Source: Gammaproteobacteria bacterium
GTDB lineage: Bacteria; Pseudomonadota; Gammaproteobacteria; Eutrophobiales; Eutrophobiaceae
NCBI GenBank assembly: GCA_022826885.1
Contig: JAJDUB010000034.1
Coordinates: 51,920 to 115,919, forward strand
DNA: 64,000 nucleotides
Direction: 5' to 3'
Shown here: positions 61,064-64,000 of the stretch, one piece after another
How positions within the stretch are numbered: position 1 is the stretch's first letter
How the letters are laid out: each line of letters begins with the position of its first letter
Program-made: the position numbers and the translations under genes
The notes under the pieces: generated by a model
Told to the model about the DNA's origin: nothing
The model's database searches: none
Seen by the model: the letters and a program-made list of their open reading frames with translations, nothing else

Positions 61064-61660
61064 CTAACCCGCGATCCAAGCAAGTTCTACGTATGGGCGG
61101 CACTTTTGCCACGGATTATAAGACTCCAGAAAGTACACACGGTCAATCAGACACGTCCGCTCAAAACGGGCTTCGCGTATGGAGACCAGAACGTCGTGGG
61201 TTAGAAAGCACGGGTCATCGCAATAAATCACCAAGATGTAGAGGTCGTATTGCTCGCCCCGAACATCAGCGCGGTCTTTCTTTTGAATGATCTCCGAGAT
61301 CTTTTCTACTACATCCAACGGTGCTATAGATTCGTGAGGCGTAACAGTCCCTCTGCTAGCCCCTTTGAGCGCGCTTTCGTCCACAAGTTCGGTGACTTCG
61401 ACCCCTACGCTTTCCCCACTGTTTCCTATCGCCTCACAGTCTGGCGGGTCGTTCCCTGGTCCACGGGACTGAATCGAATGATAAGCCTCTTCCCCCCGAC
61501 GCAACATTTCTTCACGCAGCACGCGAACCACCTCAGCCTCATTCTCCTGTTTATCTTTGGACAAGGTGAAATACGGCGCGTGCTTGCGAATCCCCTTACA
61601 GGACTCGAAGAAGTCGCGCATATCGTCCGGCTGCCTATTCGTATAATTCACGCTCGCCAT
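61064..61660 (-). CDS. Unidentified protein, weak PD-(D/E)XK nuclease pattern
   Basis: A 198-residue soluble protein I do not recognise. GNDPPDCEAIGNSGESVGVEVTELVDES (Asp74, Glu88) recalls the PD-x(n)-E-x-T/K active-site outline of restriction-like nucleases, but without other motifs this is only a hint. N-terminal third is helical and charged. Located between the Sel1 gene and a RAMA-like gene on the same strand. It might be a small defence or mobile-element nuclease. Confidence 0.6.
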   Translation of the reverse strand: MASVNYTNRQPDDMRDFFESCKGIRKHAPYFTLSKDKQENEAEVVRVLREEMLRRGEEAYHSIQSRGPGNDPPDCEAIGNSGESVGVEVTELVDESALKGASRGTVTPHESIAPLDVVEKISEIIQKKDRADVRGEQYDLYILVIYCDDPCFLTHDVLVSIREARFERTCLIDRVYFLESYNPWQKCRPYVELAWIAG

Positions 61661-61848
61661 TCTCGGTATAGTGGCCTACAAATTTCAGAGCAATCATCCA
61701 AGCGTCCCATCGCCTTCGCTATCGCCCATCTCCGGCTCGCGCAAAGTGCGTAACCGGACTATGTCCGTTCTCGCTGGTATGGATGTGTTTGGTTAACATG
61801 TACATGGCGCTCTTTCCTAATTGTTAAACCTGCGAGAATTGGAAGCCA

Positions 61849-62355
61849 TTAGAAATCGGACAACGAGAAAGGCGTAACACGGAGACGCAAGCTGTCTGCG
61901 GGTTTCCATGATGCATCGCCCGGAAACTTTATGTAGAGGTCGCGCCAAGCATTGCGGGTGGTATTCTTGGCAACGCGTCTGGCAAATTGCGACGGGGACA
62001 TACTCTCTTCGTCGTAGCAGAATCTCCCGTGACGAATCTCGGCGTATGTATCCTGACCTCCGTAGGTCATCCGTACTTGCGTTCCGTTTGGTAAGAAAAC
62101 AGCTCCCCACTGATAACCTCGTCCAGGATCGCCGTATTTCGCCAGAAATTCTTCATCCTCATCTTCCGCAAGCTTTTCAACGTACTCGGCCGACCAGAGG
62201 TCGGGGTCGCCTTCTGTACGTTCCAGGAAACTTTCCACAGAATGGTTGATATAACCGGACACATCTGCGCTGCCGGACCGGTGGACAAGATCGGCATAAA
62301 GCTCAGCACGGAGTGGTACATAGATGTAATCCGTTGGTTTGTTAGATTGGGTCAT
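61849..62355 (-). CDS. Unidentified protein with RAMA-like C-terminal domain
   Basis: A 168-residue protein. The N-terminal 50 residues could form a ribbon-helix-helix-like unit (VPLRAELYADLVHRSGSADVSGYINHSVESFLERT). The rest follows the RAMA-type pattern seen beside restriction systems: FLPNGTQVRMTYGGQDTYAEIRHGRFCYDEESMSPSQFARRVAKNTTRNAWRDLYIKFPGD. Such domains are thought to bind nucleic acid. GGAAC lies upstream of the ATG. Function unknown. Confidence 0.65.
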   Translation of the reverse strand: MTQSNKPTDYIYVPLRAELYADLVHRSGSADVSGYINHSVESFLERTEGDPDLWSAEYVEKLAEDEDEEFLAKYGDPGRGYQWGAVFLPNGTQVRMTYGGQDTYAEIRHGRFCYDEESMSPSQFARRVAKNTTRNAWRDLYIKFPGDASWKPADSLRLRVTPFSLSDF

Positions 62356-62447
62356 AACAGGTTCCGTAAACTATTTAGTCCTGAGTATAGCAGCACTGGA
62401 TAGCACTGTCAATAGTTTGCGTTGACACGTATTATTTCTTTATGTGG

Positions 62448-62470
62448 CTATACAGATCCGACCCCATGTG
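62448..62470 (+). repeat. 23-bp repeat, second copy
   Basis: CTATACAGATCCGACCCC followed by ATGTG; two mismatches from the copy at 59961. It lies 10 bp before the degraded fbpC duplicate. Confidence 0.6.
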
Positions 62471-62480
62471 TGTTAAGCGC

Positions 62481-62666
62481 TAGACTGCAACAGTTCGCGA
62501 CAAGGTGTTCCGCGGCGTCGAATACCTCTATACCCTGGCCCTACCCAGCGGCGCCCGAATACTAAGCCGGTACTAAGCCACCACGACCACGCCATCGGAG
62601 AAAACATAGGCATCCGCCCGGAAATCGACCACTTGGTGGTGTTTGAATAACTGATTACCAGCCTTG
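62481..62666 (+). pseudogene. Direct repeat, right copy: degraded 3' end of fbpC
   Basis: About 186 bp aligning with 58023-58209, including AACATAGGCATCCGCCCG and the stop and flank CTGATTACC. A one-base deletion and new stop codons (around 62562-62577) show it is not coding. It carries no start, so it arose by duplication of only the tail of the gene. The following 3' flank (the NYN gene end) begins inside it. Confidence 0.85.
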
Positions 62667-63278
62667 AGGCTTTTGGATATTTGTGCCAGGGATAGGGTTT
62701 GGCAATTGCGAGAGTTTTAACGCTCTTTTGCGTATATGTCTCGAAAAGTCTGCATGAGCAAGTAACTGACGTGAAGGATGGTTTGAACCAGGAGTAATGA
62801 GACCTATCTGTTTTTTCTTATGTTCCTTGACCAGACGCATCGATTCTGCGATATCACTGTCATTTGTCACAATAATAGCGCTGTCATATACATCGAGCCA
62901 GGCATCATTCAATAAATGTGTTGCAAGTTTAACGTCCGATCCCTTTTCCTCGGTCTTAATGACTTCAATTGTTCGTTGTTGTTTCCTGGGGTTCGCGAGA
63001 GGCATCATGACATTATGACTGAGGAAATGACCAAAGTAGACTTCCACCTCTGGTCTGTAACACTGTAGAGCACGCAGATAAGCATCTTGCCTTTGAGGTT
63101 TAGATGGGTCACTCCGAGTTGCTGATACGCGGGCGGTGAAATACTTAATATTCAGAATTTCGTGATGCGACTGAAGAACAGTTTGACATAAGGTTTTTAA
63201 ATCCAACCACTTCCAGGGCGAATCCTTTAGTGCCAGGTAGTAAAGGTTAAAACCGTCTATGTAAACGTAAGTGCGCAT
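62655..63278 (-). CDS. NYN domain nuclease-like protein
   Basis: A 207-residue protein from MRTYVYIDGFNLYYLALKDSPWKWLD. PIN-like NYN domain with the acidic residues in YIDGFN (Asp8), KGSDVKLATHLLNDA, and IVTNDSDIAESM. These proteins (LabA/LOTUS-class and Maf-type relatives) often act as RNases. The frame continues to 63323 but that part translates a terminator hairpin; ATG at 63278 has GGAA upstream. The last four bases overlap the repeat. Its job is unknown. Confidence 0.85.
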   Translation of the reverse strand: MRTYVYIDGFNLYYLALKDSPWKWLDLKTLCQTVLQSHHEILNIKYFTARVSATRSDPSKPQRQDAYLRALQCYRPEVEVYFGHFLSHNVMMPLANPRKQQRTIEVIKTEEKGSDVKLATHLLNDAWLDVYDSAIIVTNDSDIAESMRLVKEHKKKQIGLITPGSNHPSRQLLAHADFSRHIRKRALKLSQLPNPIPGTNIQKPQGW

Positions 63279-63286
63279 CCATTTCC

Positions 63287-63316
63287 AAAAAAAGCAAGGG
63301 CCTCCGAAGAGGCCCC
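63287..63316 (-). terminator. Terminator hairpin directly upstream of the NYN gene start
   Basis: On the minus strand: GGGGCCTC-ttcg-GAGGCCC followed by TTGCTTTTTTT. This is an intrinsic terminator that ends only about nine bases before the NYN ATG. It terminates the outer-membrane protein transcript or, by position, could act as an attenuator for the NYN gene. Confidence 0.82.
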
Positions 63317-63522
63317 GCACCATGTGGTCTAAACCACAAGGGGTATCAACGTCCCAATATACTTATTTGAGCACAAATAGTCAAAATTTGGATTTGCTTC
63401 TTTGGAAGACAGGTTTTAGGCTGCCATCGGCTCCAATTCGAGCTTCGACTTCCTCTCCGGTGGTTCGCCCCAAACATGGCGCATTGGTCTCTTACCAGGT
63501 GGGCCTCCTTGGCTTGCCGGGG
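63317..63522 (-). other. Intergenic region with a possible small open frame
   Basis: On the minus strand, 63416-63484 encodes a 22-residue frame starting MRHVWGEPPERKSKLE, with AAGAG five bases upstream. The same frame, past its TAA, stays open for another 25 or so codons to a TAG at about 63338 (KEANPNFDYLCSNKYIG). It could be a leader peptide, a small protein, or a decayed gene end. Nothing matches a family I know. Confidence 0.4.
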
Positions 63523-63999
63523 TTAGAACTCGAACCGGAACATCGCCAGCAGGGCGTGGGTTTTCAGTTCGGCCTTCGTTTTGTCGATCTGGATAAGCAG
63601 GTCGTCCCTGCGACTGCCGTCCTGTCTGTATCGTACGATGGTGATGTCGCCTACGTCGGTTGTTATGTCTCCTGCGTCCGTATAGCGGTAGCTCAAGTCG
63701 AGTCGCGTGCGTGCCGTCACGGGTATGACCACGCCTGCGCTCACCATCCAGGTGAATTCCTGTCCCTCTCCAGGCGGGAGACGAGTCAACGGGATTTCAC
63801 CATTGGCGCCCCCGCGAAGATAACCGTGAGGGTCATCGGGCGCGGGGAAACGTTGAACGAAGTCCTCCAGGTCGTAATCGGTAACGCCGGCGCCGGCTCC
63901 CAGGTAGGGCTGTATCCACAGGGTGCGACTGACTTGCCACGACGGAAAATCGTAGAACCCGGCTAACAGGAGCTGCCGCATATCCAGTTCAGCTTCTGA
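63523..63999 (-). CDS. Outer-membrane beta-barrel protein, C-terminal part (5' end outside window)
   Basis: The frame is open to the window end, so only about 158 C-terminal residues are seen. Alternating strands (RQLLLAGFYDFPSW, IQPYLGAGAGVTDYDL, FTWMVSAGVVIPVTARTRLDLSYRYTDAGDI, KTHALLAMFRFEF) and a terminal Phe are typical of OmpA/opacity-type eight-stranded barrels. An internal ATG at 63981 is unlikely to be the true start because the frame continues beyond it. Confidence 0.8.
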   Translation of the reverse strand, partial: SEAELDMRQLLLAGFYDFPSWQVSRTLWIQPYLGAGAGVTDYDLEDFVQRFPAPDDPHGYLRGGANGEIPLTRLPPGEGQEFTWMVSAGVVIPVTARTRLDLSYRYTDAGDITTDVGDITIVRYRQDGSRRDDLLIQIDKTKAELKTHALLAMFRFEF

Positions 64000-64000
64000 C

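Noticed and set aside
63279..63323. N-terminal extension of the NYN protein
   Set aside because: The residues come from a terminator hairpin (GLFGGPCFF); the NYN fold begins at MRTYVYIDGFN.
1..64000. tRNA, rRNA, tmRNA or other structural RNA genes
   Set aside because: None was seen by eye in the gaps; no T-loop consensus in a cloverleaf context was found. A covariance search would be the proper test.

Overview
The window is a stretch of a gammaproteobacterial chromosome of fairly high GC. Several conserved gene blocks point there: rpmG-rpmB-radC-coaBC, pyrE next to an exonuclease III/Crc-family gene, yggS-proC-yggT-DUF4426, gshB-tonB-yqgE-ruvX-pyrR-pyrB-pyrC', and hemC-hemD-hemX-hemY. These orders resemble Pseudomonas and Chromatiales-type genomes. 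The genus cannot be fixed from the sequence. A PQQ precursor gene, a methylene-tetrahydromethanopterin dehydrogenase, a cobalt-type nitrile hydratase and System II cytochrome c maturation suggest an aerobic or microaerobic environmental bacterium with some C1 and nitrile chemistry.

Layout. 1-1.5 kb: 3' part of a TonB-dependent receptor. 1.6-9.2 kb: housekeeping (yaaA, L33, L28, radC, coaBC, phosphomannomutase, pyrE, a GST, an exonuclease III-like gene, DUF4426). 9.3-18.5 kb: a long minus-strand run (yggT, proC, yggS, a 24-residue pqqA, a PyrK-like subunit, a degenerate dihydroorotase, pyrB, pyrR, ruvX, yqgE, tonB, gshB). 18.6-28.5 kb: haem genes, phosphoribulokinase, msbA, pmbA, uvrD. 28.6-33.8 kb: an unaccompanied TRAP-type binding protein, a CPBP protease, a cytochrome c5, and a nitrile hydratase operon with an unidentified downstream gene. 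33.9-40.5 kb: a visibly AT-rich, apparently acquired defence island with an SfiI-like restriction-modification pair, a 1230-residue SIR2 protein and a decayed second copy of part of the restriction gene. 40.6-50.9 kb: an orphan AbrB-type antitoxin-like gene, an MFS transporter, dsbA, cytochrome c maturation genes, cytochrome c4, engB, a DnaA-box cluster, L31, exonuclease III, prlC. 50.9-58.2 kb: an iron block (bacterioferritin, Bfd, TonB receptor, Fe(III) ABC transporter) with three Fur-box-like sites. 58.2-62.7 kb: a segment bracketed by a direct duplication of the ABC ATPase gene's 3' end, holding mtdB, an AbrB/Doc toxin-antitoxin pair, a Sel1-repeat protein and two unidentified genes. 62.7-64 kb: a NYN nuclease gene with a terminator hairpin just upstream of its start, and a truncated outer-membrane protein gene.

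Dispersed short palindromes recur between genes: four perfect 25-bp copies of one family and two longer inverted repeats. Two of these elements supply the stop codon of the neighbouring gene. The points most worth follow-up are the orphan pqqA with a sigma-54-like promoter, the SfiI-like/SIR2 island and its relic, the direct repeat around mtdB, and the possible attenuator ahead of the NYN gene.
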